From: Panulirus ornatus | Lineage: Eukaryota; Arthropoda; Malacostraca; Decapoda; Palinuridae | Length of the DNA: 64,000 bases | Reading direction: 5' to 3' | NCBI RefSeq assembly: GCF_036320965.1 | Contig: NC_092289.1 | Span: forward strand, 22,395,278 to 22,459,277 | Notes under the pieces: model-generated | What the model saw: the letters and a program-made list of their open reading frames with translations, nothing else | What the model was told of the DNA's origin: nothing | Database searches by the model: none | Program-made: the position numbers and the translations under genes | Shown: one piece after another, positions 10,102-25,100 of the stretch | How positions within the stretch are numbered: position 1 is the first letter of the stretch | Layout: each line of letters opens with the position of its first letter

Positions 10102-13100
10102 ATGAAGGCATATGTTCCCTGTTTCTGTTTTGCTGTTGTGATAGTGAATGATATGTAACTTGAGGGTTTTACTTATAGTTGCCAAACTTCCGTGGGTTCC
10201 TTATGATGATATAAATGAGTACCTAAATTTAGTTATTAGGAGAAAGGTTCAGTTCCTTGACTCCCCCTTTCTCTCCATAATGAGTCTTCTGTGAAGTATT
10301 TTTGTCAGCATTCATAGATTATCATGATTAGATTTTGCTGATTATTATAGTTAAATTACTCAAATGTGAAAGTCACCCATTTTATCGGAAAGGTATTATA
10401 GGTATTTGTTTATTTTGATGAGTGTTTTGTGCATCCATACCATGACAGAAGAGGACAGTGTTTTCTGTTTATGCAAACGTTTGACGCAAGATATGTGTAT
10501 GCAATGCATTCCTTAAGAATGTTTGGGCTAGGACTCAGCCTGCCTTATTAATTTAGAGACAAGGTACCAGCCTTTTCTCACACTTTGCTCAGGAACATTA
10601 GGTATCTGCAGCTGCCAAGTAGCAACTACCACCAGGGTGAGGTCATGGACCTGCCCATACTAGCATTGTGGAGCTTACATTTTCTTGAGATTTGTGTACA
10701 TGTTTGGATGTGCTGTGTAGCTCCCTGCTGCAGTCATCAGTCAGCTTTTAAGGATTAACATTTCCTTCCCCTGTTTATGTTTTAACATGGTGATTATATG
10801 GTATATAGATAGGATTTTTTGCCAGTTTGTTGGTACAACCAGTGGTTTTTAAAACAGGATTTAAAGAAAATGTCCAGGACTCGTTCTTGGGATCTTGAGC
10901 AATGTCTCTGGAGGTTTGAATGAAAGCTTCCAGTTTGGTTGGTTTTCCCATTCTTTAAGAGATCATGTTGTGGGGCTTTTGGGTGAGGTACAGAATCATG
11001 TCTTTCTAGATAAAAGAGATTTGGGCCCCGAGGTACAGAATCCTGTCTTTCTAGATAAAAGAGATTTGGGCCCATGGCCTTTTTATATCCTAGAGTTTCC
11101 TTATGAGCTGGAATGCAAATTTTTAGTCATAATTGATGGTATTGTGGGCCTTGGGTTTTCACCTCCTAGGTGTCTCGAGTTGAGATGGAAATTTTTATTT
11201 GTAATTACAGTAATGTGGCTCCCTGATACCTGATGCTCAAGGCTATAGCAATTTTTGCCAACTTTAGAGTTAATGATAAGATTCTCTACCCATGTTCTGA
11301 GAATCATTCTCCAAGCTTATCTCTAGAGGATAAGCTGTTATCTGGCCAGATACCTTATCCAGATTATACACTGTCTATGGAGTTTTTGAAAAGAAGAGAG
11401 CTTTTATTCGGTAGGTTTCCCCTCCTTAAGAGTGCCTTCTCAATGGATTATCATTGCCATCAGAGCTAACGCATTACTTTTGATCAGTGTTTTTATCTTG
11501 CTTTAGAAGTAAGATCTGTTAAAACAGATCATCTGCTTTAGCATGCTAATGTTGAAATAGGAATTTTCTTCTCTCCAAGTTATTCTTGTAAGATCCTCAT
11601 TGATTGGTGTTTCATGGTTTTAGGGTAATGCTGGTAGTTCAAGTGGGACAGTACCTGGTTGCAAGAGGCATCTTCAGGTATGGCATACATCTCGTTAGTT
11701 TCTTTCCGAGACCACCTCAGCTGTGTAGGACCTGAATCTCAGTCTTGGATTTTGGAACTTACATTTGTAGCTTTTTTCTGCCATGGATTATGTACATATA
11801 ACATGCCAAAAATGTAGGAGCTGTAGAGTCAAATCTGAATCATAAAATAACACTTGAACAGATGAATGTATTAAAGAAGTTTTAGACAGTAGTGAGTAAG
11901 TCAATTGAATTTTTTGAAGGGATACCAAAAAGTGTACTGGTAATTGTAATTTGAAAGAAACTGTTTACATTTTTAGATTTGTTTTTCATTCTAAGTGATG
12001 CCAAATAAGCATTGGGTTCTGATGCTCTGTGAACTCCACAAAATCAGTTAAATCAGTCAAACCCTTTTGAAACAAAGGGCCATCTTGATCTTTTACATAA
12101 CACTGCCTCTTTTCCTCCATTCAGTACTGATTGGCCTGAATTGCTTTTACCTTGAAGAATCTGATGTCTCGGAAGTGATGTGTTCTCTATTTGGAGCTCG
12201 TTTCCATCCTTTATCATCCAGAACAAGGCTGGTGGTGCTGTTGCCTCAGAATCCCTGGCTCTGGGAATGATGGTTTGCTACCGCCTTTTTTGAGAATGGC
12301 TTTTCGGGTCCTTTTGAGGGTACTGGTTGTCCATACCCCTGATCCCTTTTATGGAAACTTCATAACTTTAACTGTTCAAGGGTAACATATAAATGCTTGG
12401 ATTTACTTTAAAGTTTCATCAAAATTTGACATTGATCTGCATAGACTGTAATCTCAATCTGCATCTAATGTAGCTGAAATTAAAAGAACTAATCACCCTA
12501 AAAAGTTTTATTTTGCAAGCGTTGTTAGCCCTCATTTACATTACGAGTTAGGATTATACTCTTTTGTGGTGTATTACTGTAATGCTTCCCCTTTTGAAAT
12601 ACACATTCTTACATCATGCTTCCTAGGCACTAAATGAATTATTGTTTATGGTGTCTTGAAACAACAAGAAATGTTCTAGAAACAAGGATAAAAGTAAATG
12701 AGGAAAAGCATTGCTTCAATTTATAAGATTGTGGTAAAGAAAAAGGTAAAATTCTTTTTTAACAAATATGGTAGGTTTATGGATTCAGAAATGCAAAAAC
12801 TTCTCACAAGAAAACAAGGATCAGGAGCCCCATAGTGAGAGGAACAAGTGCCATCAGTAAAGATATAACAGCAAAGAATTAAGAAAATTTCTTAAAGATA
12901 CGAAGTCTGGGACAGCACAGTATGTAAATAAAGAAGACATGGAGAGATATTTAAAGCAAATATTCTGAGTGTCATATGGTTATAATGATTTGGGAAATAT
13001 TAGGAAAAGGATAGAATTATTTATGGAATTACCACATTATCTTATCGTTGATATTTTTCCATCTTAGAAGCTTAGGACCCCTTAAGATATCAATTTGGGA

Positions 13101-16100
13101 GACATTTAAAGTTGCCATTTTTCAGTTTAGAATAATTATAGATATTTTCAGATTAGAAACAAAAACAGAACAGCAGAAATATGGAGATGTTGTTTTGGAT
13201 TTTACATACTTCAAGGCCTCTGAGGGATTCAACAAGAAGATAGAAGATTCACCTGTGAGTATTGTGTTGCTTTTAATGATGATGTTATTGCAGTGGAGTT
13301 TCTACTTATTCATAATGATGGTTTGCTGTAAAACAAAGCTTATGGAATGGAATGCATGCTTCATTGCTCTTTGAAGCATTGTGCCAATGAACTAGTTCTA
13401 ATCTGTGTTCACCTATGTTGTTTGTTTATAAATCAAACCACTCTTCTTCATGGAAGCATACCTTGGTCCAGCCCATCCTTAGAAAGAAAACTATTCTAAA
13501 CCTTCTAACCATTGCTCTATCGTTCTCACTTCTAATGCCTCCAATGTATTTGAAACTTCTCGTCTCTCACCTTTTTAAACACTTGGGATTCCATTACTTT
13601 CTTTCAGTCACTAGTATGAACCTCCTTTCCCACGAATTTTGGTGAATCTTTTGTCATGGCCCTTCACACCTCTAAATGATTTGACTTTAACATGAATCTT
13701 TGCTCACTGAACTTCCTTCCTTTGACATATTCATTTCATTTTGCTTTCTAATGCATTGTTTCGTTTCCAGTTGATACATCACAGTAGTTGTTGATGGAGT
13801 AACCTTTCTCCTTTCTTATCAACAGTGATAGTCCTTGCACTCAATTTTCTTTCCATACACAGTCTTTTGCGCAGCCTCTAACTGTATTCAGTCATCCATT
13901 GATGATTGTTTTTGACATTCTTTATCTTGTTTTCTGTCCCCTCCTCACTCTAGTGCTTATTCTTTTTCTTGTACAACACATTTGCTCTCTTGATTTGGAC
14001 CTATACTTCTCTAGATAGGGAAGCAGTATTCTGGTTAAATTGAACAGAACAAAATGCAGTTCTGTATATTTCAATGTCTATGTGTTATCAACTTTGGAAA
14101 CATTGCAATGCAGTCCTTTAATTAAATGAATATATAAGACGTAGCCCTATCCCAATCTATCCTGGAAGGCCTTGGTAATTAACATAATAAAATCTTTTAC
14201 TCATAAGCTGGGAGTGTTGCATAGATACTGTAATAATTTTTTTCTGAGCAGGTATTCCTTATCTACGTGGGTCTTATTCTTTTATGGAGTGCTACTGACA
14301 TATTTAGGTCGCCTCTTTTTCCACCTCTCATTTAGCTGGAGTAGAAATGGAAAATTATCACATCTTGTCAACCATCCCTTTCCATTTACTATGATGATGC
14401 TTCCTTGTCTCTCTTCCACTATTATTATCACAGCTGCAGCTCTTATGAGCCGTGTAAGTGTGCCCCTGCCCCTGAGACCTGGGTTCATAGCATATATGTG
14501 GCTGCTTCTTCCCGTTTTGTGTATGGTGACTAGCCACATGAGCATTGGCTATTATGATTAATCCTTTCCTCACACATTGAAGCTGTGGAATTCTTTTTCT
14601 TCTTTAATCTTTACATCATCTTGAAGCCTTTCTATTTTCAAGAGTCATATCTAGAAACACCCAAGGAGCTCAAACTGATCCCCTTGGTATTTGTCTGTTT
14701 TAGATACTTTTTTAATATTTTAGCTTTTCAGCTGACTTTGCTTCAGGTGGGGCATACTTTTGTGCTAACCATAATGCCTGCTATGAAAAAGATGATTTAT
14801 GCAGTTTCCCTGCAATTCATGCAATTGTTGAACTATTTATATATTCTGCTATAACAGCCATAACATCTACAGTACCATAACATTTTTTTTTATATATTGC
14901 TTAGGCCTTGCTTGACATTGATGATGAAATCCGAGAAAGCCACAGCAGTATCTTGGGTAGGATTTATGCTGCATTTGAAAGCATTCATCGATATGTTACA
15001 GACCTCAATAACTTCTTGCAAGATCTTAGTGAAGGAACATTTATTCAGAGGACTTTAGAAAACATATTTACCAATGAGGATGGGAAGCAACTTATGGTAA
15101 GATGATTACTATTACTGCTCATGTTACCTATTCTGTTATATTTTAAAAGAGTTTATGGTTATAGGAGAATGATATATATTTACAACCCATAAGACTTGGG
15201 ATTGATCCTTGTGCTAGGTAAAATAGGCAGCTTTTATTTGATGTTGGATACACCATATTGGTCTTCCATCATTATGCTTTGGCAAAAAACAAAACTATTC
15301 TATACTGCCTGGGAGGATGACTTATTGTATCAATGAGAACTGTGTTACTGGTTTAGTATATTATTTCCACTTTTTTTGGGTACTTATTAGTTTTCTTCAT
15401 GCTCATAGCATAGTACAGCATTTATTTTTTTATCTTCCTTGTTAATCATGATGAGATGTAATGAACTTTTTGCATTTCATTTTAAGCATTATGGAAGACT
15501 CAGATGATGATAGTTTTCAGTAGATTTGGTTTGACTTTGGTATATAGAATTTGAATCATGATTACCTTGATAAGAATATGTCTTGAAATTTATGAAAGAT
15601 AGTTTTTCCATTCTTTGTTTTACTGATTTTAGAGGTGAAACAAAATTTCTGAGGTAAGAGCAAATGAATAGGAGTTTTACATTAATGTATCATGTGAAAT
15701 AGGCTGTAAAGACTTACATCTCTCCATCCTGATCATTTTGTATTGGAAACTATCCAAATTAAGTGGAAAACCTGAAAATCTTTATGCATGGTATCTAACA
15801 GTAGTACAGAAAAGACTTCTTTTATCTGTCTATCATATGTGTCCACATCTAGGGTTAGTCTGTGTGAAATCTTTATTCATATCTGTCTTATACCCTCCTT
15901 TTATTTGATCAGCTTCCATGGCAAAGTTGCCAACATGTAGTATGGAAGTTGCACATTCATTTGTTTTTTAAACTATACAGAAGAGCTAAGATCCCTTCTA
16001 GCAGTCTTAGATATTTGCTGGTAAACAATATGCTTACTTTCTGTGTATAATAGGAAATGTTTAGAAGCCTTTTGTGTTAACATCAAGAGGAGCATGTTGG

Positions 16101-19100
16101 ATCAAGTCATTAACTCTTCCACTACTTTGCTTTTTTCTGAAGTTCCCATGGATAGTGATGAATTTATGATGCTGGCACAGGAGACTGATTCTGATAGTAA
16201 TATCATTTACATGTTCCCAAACAGCCAGGTATTTATTACAAACAAAGAGACTGATTCTGATAGTAATATCATTTACATGTTCCCAAACAGCCAGGTATTT
16301 ATTACAAACAAAACTCAGAAATGAAGGTGGATTCAATAATAGCATGCTGTTTTAGGTTTAGCAGGATATGACATTTTATGGCCAAGCCTACATGGAAATC
16401 CATCGCATGATTATTTCCAGTGGCCTCACTACCACTACTAACCCCATGGCTCTTATCAAATGCAGACACAATGTAAACAGCTGCATCACATTGCCAGTAT
16501 CTGCCAGTACAGTCAGGGCATTATTCAAACTACCGCTTTCATTTTTAAGTGAAATGCTAAAACTGATAAATACATGCACATTCAGGGTGTAAAGAGGGGT
16601 AGGTGTTTGGTAACTCCCAATCTTGGTCGAATGAAATAAGGAAATGAATGTAAAGATTGCCATTTTCATCATTCTTGTATGTTTAGTTGCCAGAAGTATG
16701 TGCAGAGACCATAAAACAATCCTCAGTTTTGTTGTTTTAGTAAAGTTAAGCCTCAGCCTAGCATAGTTCTGCTAATATAGAGTCAACACCTATATGGAGT
16801 TCATTGAATAATCTATTTGCAGTGCTACAGCTAAATGTACCTCTGACCAAATTGAGAATTACCACTGACATCCAGCTCAGTCTGCAAAACATTTGGAACA
16901 CCATGAACAGTTTGTTTTCATTTGAGACATATCTTTTCATAGGCTAAACACATTTTTTAGTTGTGCCATCTGCCAGTTGCAATTAGAGTTGTAGAAATGT
17001 TAACTGGAATTTGAATGAATGGCAGGATAGTTTGTAATTTAGTTGAGATATGAAGTGGTAGTAGAGCTGACTCAAAGCTTGATGACTTTTGATTAGTTAA
17101 AACCTGGTCCTTATTTTAATTGTTGGTAAATGCTTTATTGTAAAATTTCAAACTTTTTTCTTCTGATTGAATTGTTTTTAGTAGCATGACAGTAATAAAC
17201 AGGCTGAAATATTTACAGCCCACACACCAATAAAATAAAGAAATATAATTACTTTAATTAAAATAATTTTCTGTACAGTGTGAAGCATTATACCTGTATG
17301 GAGTGATGTTGTTAGTGGTGGACACACTTTTCACTGGTGTAGTAAGGGAGAGGATCATTGTGGCTCATCATCGATATGCTGGCCAGAAAGCATCAAGTGA
17401 TATTAATGTTGATGATGTGTGCAAGCTCTTGAGATCTACGGGCTTTTCATCCCTTCCTGGAAGCAGAAGACCACCAAGTTACCCTGAAGACTACTTTAGG
17501 TAAACCACATTTATACTATAAAGAGTTTTGGACAGATAGATTTGTATGAGAGATTGTTAGGTAAAAGATGGATAATGAGATAGAGAAAAGAAAAAAGATG
17601 TGTATTGATATTTATATAGAGAAGTATTGATTCTTTTTGATTAAGTCATCAAACCGTATTATGAATTGGAAAATGTTAGTTTTCATTTTCTTATCCTTAA
17701 TGTATAATCAGAAAATAATTTGTGTAGGTGATTTAGATAGATGAGTTCGAATATGTTAAGAAAAAGATTGAATGTTAGTTAGCAGGACAGAGTGATACTC
17801 CTTGTCCTCCAACAATACCTTCCTTTTATGCATAGCAGTTTTTTCTTCCCACCTCAAAGTTCTTTTCACTTATTTGATCATTCCCCAAATTCTTTATCAC
17901 TTTCTTACCAATTTTTACTTTCCTTCTCTTCTTATAGTAGCATATGGACATACTTATGTTCATTCCCCTCCTTTCTCACTCTTTTACCTAACTAATGAAT
18001 TTCTCTTACTTCCAAGCTCTCTAACTTTTTAGCCTTAAATCCCTTTATTGTTTCTCCTCTATTTTTACTTGTGTGTTATGCCAATGATGTAAAGCTTCTC
18101 ACCTCATGACCTCATTCTCTGGGAATTTTGTGAGTGTATATTGTTTTTGTGTCTTTCCACTCTTGATAGGCCACTAGTGGGCTTGGGGCAAAGGGACAAA
18201 GTGTATTCCAGAAAGTCAAAGAACCCCTTTTCTAGGTTGAATGGCACTTGAATGCCATAAGAATCCAAAGCAAAATTTCACTAGTCCCAAATAAGAATAT
18301 AATGAAAATGATAAAATGTCTTTAATCAAAATGTATCAAAATAACTTTTCAGAGGAAGAGGTGCAAATTAACAGTAAAAACTAAACATGTTTAACTAATA
18401 AGTACAGGATAAAAGTAACTTCTTGGGAATCACAAGTTAAAATTTGCCTTGAATTTGAAGGTCTGAGTAGTTTCTATATTGGACATTTCATTATAGAAGG
18501 AAAATTTTGTGAGATATAGATAGGCTGTTTTTATATAGTGTTCTGTGGTCAAAAAGTGATAGGTAGTCAACTTTTGTTCTTATGTTTACATTGGAGGCTC
18601 CAGTTATGGACAAATGTCCACATCAAGGTCAAGCATTGATTGAACTATAGAGAGGTTAAGAAGGGAAAAAGAAGAAAGAGACAAGGGAAAGTACAGATTT
18701 TGGAGGAAATGAAAAACCTGTCTTTTGAAATGTGCTTGGCCACAGTTATTGGGAAAGATATGAAATGATGGAGAGTTCTAAAGCTTCGAGGTGTAGGGAA
18801 AGAAACAGTTATCAAAATGGTCTACCCTTGGGTTGCCTGTGGCCACACAGTAATCATATGATGCAGCAGCTTGCTGAGTGGTCTCCCTAGAGCAGCGAGC
18901 TCTCAGGAACAAAAACGAAAGTAATACCTATAGAAGTGGGAAAGTGAACCAACAAAGCAGTGTAGGGCAAGTGGGTCAAGTTTTGAAGTTATCCTGGGAG
19001 AGTTTGTATAAGTCTGACTGCTTTTAACACAGTTTGTCAAGTAAGGTTGCAGAGCTAGAACCACCCCAGATGTGAGAGCAGTACTCCATACAAGGACAGA

Positions 19101-22100
19101 TCTATCCTTTGTATGAATGGAGCAACTTTTTGGAAGAAATGAAATTTCAGCACCTAAACAAGACTCTCAGTTTCTTAAAGGGAGACTTAGCTATTTCCGT
19201 AATGTGGGGTTTCCGATATATAGTGAATGTTATTGGTCAAGAGTTGGAATAAAGTCCTTTCAGAGGAAAGAGGAAAATTGTAAGGAATTTTTAAAAGAGA
19301 GATGGGTAGAAACTGGGTTTTGGAAGCATTAAACTTAACCAGATTTCATCTGCTCTACTGAGATTTCCAAGTTTATTGAGGTAGTTGTGTTGAGACAAGA
19401 TGCAGATCAAGTGCAAGAAAAAGAGCAGTATTAAAGGATGTGGAGGAATGCATTGTTGAGTCATCAGCATATTATTGCATTTTGATATTAGTGAAAGAAA
19501 GAAAGTTGTTGATAGGAATGAGAAAAAGCATAGGAGGCAGAAAATAACCTTGAGTGACACCACTATTGATGGAGAAAGAGAAGAGGCTGATCCATCAACA
19601 ACTGTGGAGGTAGAATGACCAGAGAGGAAGCTAGATATGAGGGAGCAAAGTAAGGGAGGGAAACCAAAAGAGGGGAGCTAGAGATGGGACCTGATGCCAC
19701 ACCCTGTTAGAAGCTTTGGATATATCAAAGGCAACCATAGGATTCCCCAGAATCTTTCAGGGATGATCACCAGATTGTAGGATAGGGAAAGATATTGCAA
19801 GTGGATCTTGCCTTATGAAAGCCATACTGGTGATTAGAGAGAAGACTGAGATTCACGATGTTTGAGGATATGGGAGTTGAGGAGGGATTCAGAGTACATA
19901 ATCCCAAAAATCTTCACAGGAGTCATTAGGTAGGCAACTTTATCGTTATACCAAATTGCTTCCTGTGCCTTAGCATAGTAGCACCAATAAGGTAATGTCA
20001 AGAACAAACGAACATTGGTCCCATTTGCATACATACACTCTCTAGCAGTCATATATAATGCGCTGAAACTTGCATCTATCCTCTACTCCAATTAGAAAAT
20101 ACAATGTTTTATTGTCAGAAGCACTAACAGTCTTAAAAAGATTAGGACAGTACTCAAAAAATTGAATTTTCTTGTTTCAGACGAGTTGAATTGCCCAGTA
20201 ACTACTTGAGTCTGGTTTTGGGTCACTTGAGATCTGATGACATATATCACCAGGTTAGTTACAATTATTTCTACTCTTCTTTCTAGTTCATGATGTGGAA
20301 CTCTGTAACTTGGAATCTTTGGGAAATCAGACAGCATCTTGAAGTTACAGGTTGATGGCTTCCATAAAAATAATTCTCTTACATTAAGTACAGTAATCAG
20401 ATTTGTGTGGTTCATCTCATGCAAATACTGAATATTTCAGTTCTTGCATGTGGAATCATAAAAAAGGACTACTGACAGTAATGAATGAATTTAGAGTGAA
20501 ATGGGAGAGAAAAAGGCATTGTGAATAAAAGTGAAGTTTTTTAAAGCAGGAAATAAATGACTGATTGCATCAGTTAGATGAAACATTGTAAGATGTTTCG
20601 GTATTTTAGGTCTGTTTGTAGATCATTGTCATTGCTATTATGTTTTTTACTTGGGATAGAGGAGAAAGAATACTGTCCGTGTATCTCCTGCATGTGGGTA
20701 ATGATTATTGTTGTTATTATTTCTCCCTGGGTATAGGGGAGAAAGAACATTGCCCATGTATCCCCTGTGTGTTATAGAGAGCACAGAGAAATGGCAATGG
20801 ATTATGAAAAATAGATCAATTGGATCAAGGATCAGCATAAGCTTTGTTTAAGCATTTGCCATACATTTAATTTTTTTCTGAGGAGAAATGTGTTTTTGTG
20901 TGTAGCAGTTTCCTCTTTTCCTTTATCCACCCAGGTGCAAGCCTATCCATCTCCTGAACATCGCTCAGCTGCACTAGCTAACCAGGCAGCCATGCTTTGT
21001 GTTTGCTTGTATTTCACACCAGCCACACTTCACTCTCAAACCGCAAAGATGAGGGAAATTGTGGATAAGTATTTCCCTGATAATTGGGTCTTAAGTTACT
21101 ACATGGGTATGACTGTGAACCTTATTGATGCCTGGGAGCCATACAAAGCTGCTAAACAAGCTCTTAACAACACTCTAGAGGTGAGGAGTACTGATGTTTT
21201 GGCTTAGTAATGTAGATTGAGTACATATTGCATACTATTCATCCAAGTCAGTTGAGACCTGAACAGATATGTGCATGCAGAAAATCTGCTTATCTGGACC
21301 TTGCTCATGTGGGGTAGGGAAATTCCAAAGTAGATATTGTAAATTTGAGAGTCGTACTTATTCTGGATATGTAAGTTGTACCAAAGCATAATAATCACCT
21401 AGCGGCTAAGGATTAGGTGGAGCTGAACATGAGTTAAGGTTGCTAGGACTGATTGATCACTTTAAATAACTACATTTAATTCTTCAGTGCCACATTGCAC
21501 TTTAGAATTTTTCAACCACCCATCAGTAAATCTGCTTTGTTCTTTAATGTTTTCTTAGAATGATAAAAGTTTTTCACAAAGCACGTCAGTTAAGTATATA
21601 CCTTCCTTCTCCCTCTCTCAGAACCCCTCTTCTTCCTTTGGTCAGTGAATAAACTGTATTTTTATCGTCACTTTAAGTAAAATATGTTTTTTTTTTTCAA
21701 AACCTTTATCTGTGAAGAGTGTCCAAATGACATCATAAGAGGATAATTTGACCATATAATGTCATCATATATTCATGCTAGCTCATTGCTTAAATGTAAT
21801 CACTTACCAACATCCTGTGGTAGCTGCAAGTTAAACTACAAATTAGATTTTTTTATTTTTGTTCATCCAGACTTTTGGGTTAGCAGCATTTTGGATGAAT
21901 TAAGCTAACCTACAAGTTGTTTATCCTTTACATTTTTTCTGTCATGGATGCTCTACCAGTTTTTTTTAGTGTATTGCTGTTGAAGGTAAAGCAGACTACT
22001 TTCATAGCCACCAGTACCAGTCACAGAGACTAGGTACCTATTTACAGCAAGGAGAATTGGAGGCACACCTTCAGTATTCTGAATACTTATTTACCATGTG

Positions 22101-25100
22101 ACATGTCCAGGAGGTAGACAAATTAGTGCTCAGTGAGTCACAAACATGTGAAATCACCTTCACCGCTAGTCAACATGAAATCTGTCAGTTACAGACTTGA
22201 TTGAAGCCACCCATTCAGACATATTGTACCCTAGTCTAACCTCCTTTCTTGGGATGTTAACATGAATAACTGTAGGTGACAGGTCAGATGGCTCTTTATT
22301 TAGGACTGTCTTACCACAAATTGGCTATGTTGGCCATGGGGATACATATCATTGCTGCCATCAGTTATTGCATGTACTTGTTTATCTTGTTGCAATAGAA
22401 AGGAGGAGGAATATTAGCACAGATTAACATGCATTTTTTGTTTTATGTATCATTGTTATTGAAGGTAAGCCATCATAACAGTTGAAAAAGAAACAATCAG
22501 CAGCTTTAGTATCACTAGAGATCTCTGTGACATTCTAGCTTTGCAAGCTCACAAGCTTCATAGAGTTATCAATTCTTTGGACATATTGCAAGTTACATAA
22601 GTTTCTAAAGGTTCACCTCAAGGCTTTCAGCAACATTGTTGCTTTTATTTTAGTAATGAGGTTTATAGATTAGAATTCTTGAAAGATTATGATGCTTTTT
22701 GATGCTGTAATGCATATCAGCATATCAGTTAAAGAGTACAGTGACAAATTGAATTAGAATTCTGGAATACTTTACATTGTTTAGATCTAAATCTAACCTA
22801 AACTTCTGGTATTTTTCATTCTAATGGTATTCAGCTTAAAGTTATATAACCATGAGTGCTCAAGTTACTCTTTATTCACATACTCCTAAATGCTTCAAGG
22901 CTCACATGAGTAAGTTTAGGTAACATTTGGGCCTTAAGGCAAGCAGTCTTTTTCGTACTAGTAGCTTCAGAGTCAGTTCCACACCCTTAATCTTTGAATT
23001 TAATGCTGAAGTACTTTTTTGTTTACTCATAATCACCCGGGGACCAATTTCTGTGAAAAGATCCTTTCTAAACGTTCCTGCATCCCAAGGCATCATTACT
23101 TCCACTAGCAGGGATATGTAGATTCTTTTGGATGAGAGGATCTTTAACAAGGCTGTATTCTCAATGATACAGCCTTACCAAAGTTAATTTTTCACTTGTG
23201 TTGTTACCTTTAACAGTCAGTGTGGTAACAGATGTAGGTAAATGATTGAAAATTAATGGTTCACTAGATAGGTTTTGGTGATTAAATGTGATGAATGATA
23301 AGATTTGTATGAAGTGGGACTTTTGTTATGATAGATAAGGTTTCTGTATGATGCAGATAGAATTTTAAGGAACTGAGAAGCAATGATGGTGTAAGAAAAC
23401 TACCATTGATATATTAATACTAAAGATCTGAAGAAATTTGAATAGACGTGGAGGAGAGAAACATATTATAACAAATGAGGTTGAAGAGCTCAAAAAAGGG
23501 GATGTCAATGGATTAGTGAGAGAGGGAGTGAAGAATAGAGGTGAAGGTGCAGTTAAATTGATTTTGAAAGTATTTGAGGTAGCTTTTCTTTTCTTTTAAA
23601 CTATTCGCCATTTCCCGCGTTAGCGAGGTAGCGTTAAGAACAGAGGACTGGGCCTTTTTTGGAATATCCTCACCTGGCCCCCTCTGTTCCTTCTTTTGGA
23701 AAATTAAAAAAAAAAAAAGACGAGAGGGGAGGATTTCCAGCCCCCCTACTCTCTCCCGTTTTAGTCACCTTCTATGACACAGGGAATATGTGGGAAGTAT
23801 TCTTTATCAAAAGGATTACTGAAGCCATTGTAGGCAAAGGGCAAGGTGGGTTTAGAAAGGGAAGAGAGTGTGAAGACCATTTATTTGTACTTAAGCAGAC
23901 AGTGGAGAAAGTTAGAGAAAAAGATGTATGCAGCATTTATGGCATTAAACAGTCATATGGTATGTTAGGAAAGTACTTTTGGAAGTTGCAAGTCTCTGTA
24001 TGTGGAAAACTTTTCAGTGCTATAAGAGCATTTTTGATTGAATTAGTGTTTGTGTGAGAGTAAATGGGATAGTTAATGTTAGTTAGTCATCACGGTTACC
24101 TGATGCTTTATGATTGGGACATTGTTTGAGATAAGAGTGATGTAGATGACTGTAGTAGATAGATTAAAAGATAACCCAGTTATTGAATGCAAATAATGAT
24201 GCACTGTTAACTTGCTTTGAGAAAGAGATGGATACAGTGATACATTGCTTTGATGATATGTGTAGAAGTATTCTTCTCAAGGAATCTAGGAACAGTTGTG
24301 AAAGTATCAGTATATGACAGATCAGGAATGTTAAGACCCAGGAATTGTGTTTTGAAGATAGTGTAGAATTCTGACTTGCTAAAGAACTTGAAAGATCTTG
24401 GATAAGACTTATGCTCAAGGAATTCTTGTGTTAGCCATGATGTATATAGTCTTATTTTTGTCCATTCATTTAGTACTTTCTTTTGCCTAAATTTAAGTAT
24501 GTGGGTGTTGGACTGCTCCTGACATTCCAGTGTTAAATGATGAAACGTCTGTGCTGAAATATATACTTGATAGATATTGAAGATTGTTTAGTTAGTTATC
24601 ATACAAGCATCATTTTTTTATTTTGAAGCAAGAAAGTAGTAGGAACAGAATGAGAGTGCTTATTATGAATGAAGTAACCACACAGTAGTGAAAAAATAGG
24701 TAGGAATAGTGGTCAAAGATTGAGGAGCAAGGAAAGATTGCACATTTGTACAGTAGAATCGATTTTCCAATTTTGAGAAAGTTTGAAAGTGTCTGGCAAA
24801 TTATGAACTGGGTGTTTCACCAAGGATATGATAGAAAATGGGGGTCATAAAGAGAAAATTTTTGTGATAAACCCATACTGTACACTACATGTGAATAATT
24901 TTAATATTGGCTTAAACTCTCAGCACAGTTTTGTAATAAGCTGCTTTGGAGCTTCCCTTAGTGAAATAGCATAGATTATGAAGAATAAAGGCCTTAGCTT
25001 AGTATAATGACTAATTTTGGTCAGTATCATACAAGTAAATTTCAACAAATACTTGGTTCTTGAACTTAGTCAAGGTCTTAATGTTTGAGAATGTTGCCTC

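Larger units (their letters stand above)
9989..13151. other. WASHC5 intron, mostly unremarkable
   Basis: Holds a (GT)n run near 10068-10100 and a 45-bp tandem duplication at 10985-11074. Several short open frames at 10.9-12.4 kb show no family resemblance and no codon signature I would trust. No exon is missing here because the flanking exons join directly in the protein. Confidence 0.6.

Noticed and set aside
12067..12385. Overlapping open frames in the first WASHC5 intron as a small gene
   Set aside because: No family resemblance, no plausible splice structure and no conserved motif; length is within chance for this region.
16043..16324. 93-codon open frame as a hidden WASHC5 exon
   Set aside because: Exons 3 and 4 join directly in frame and match the family without a gap, so there is no room for it in the protein.
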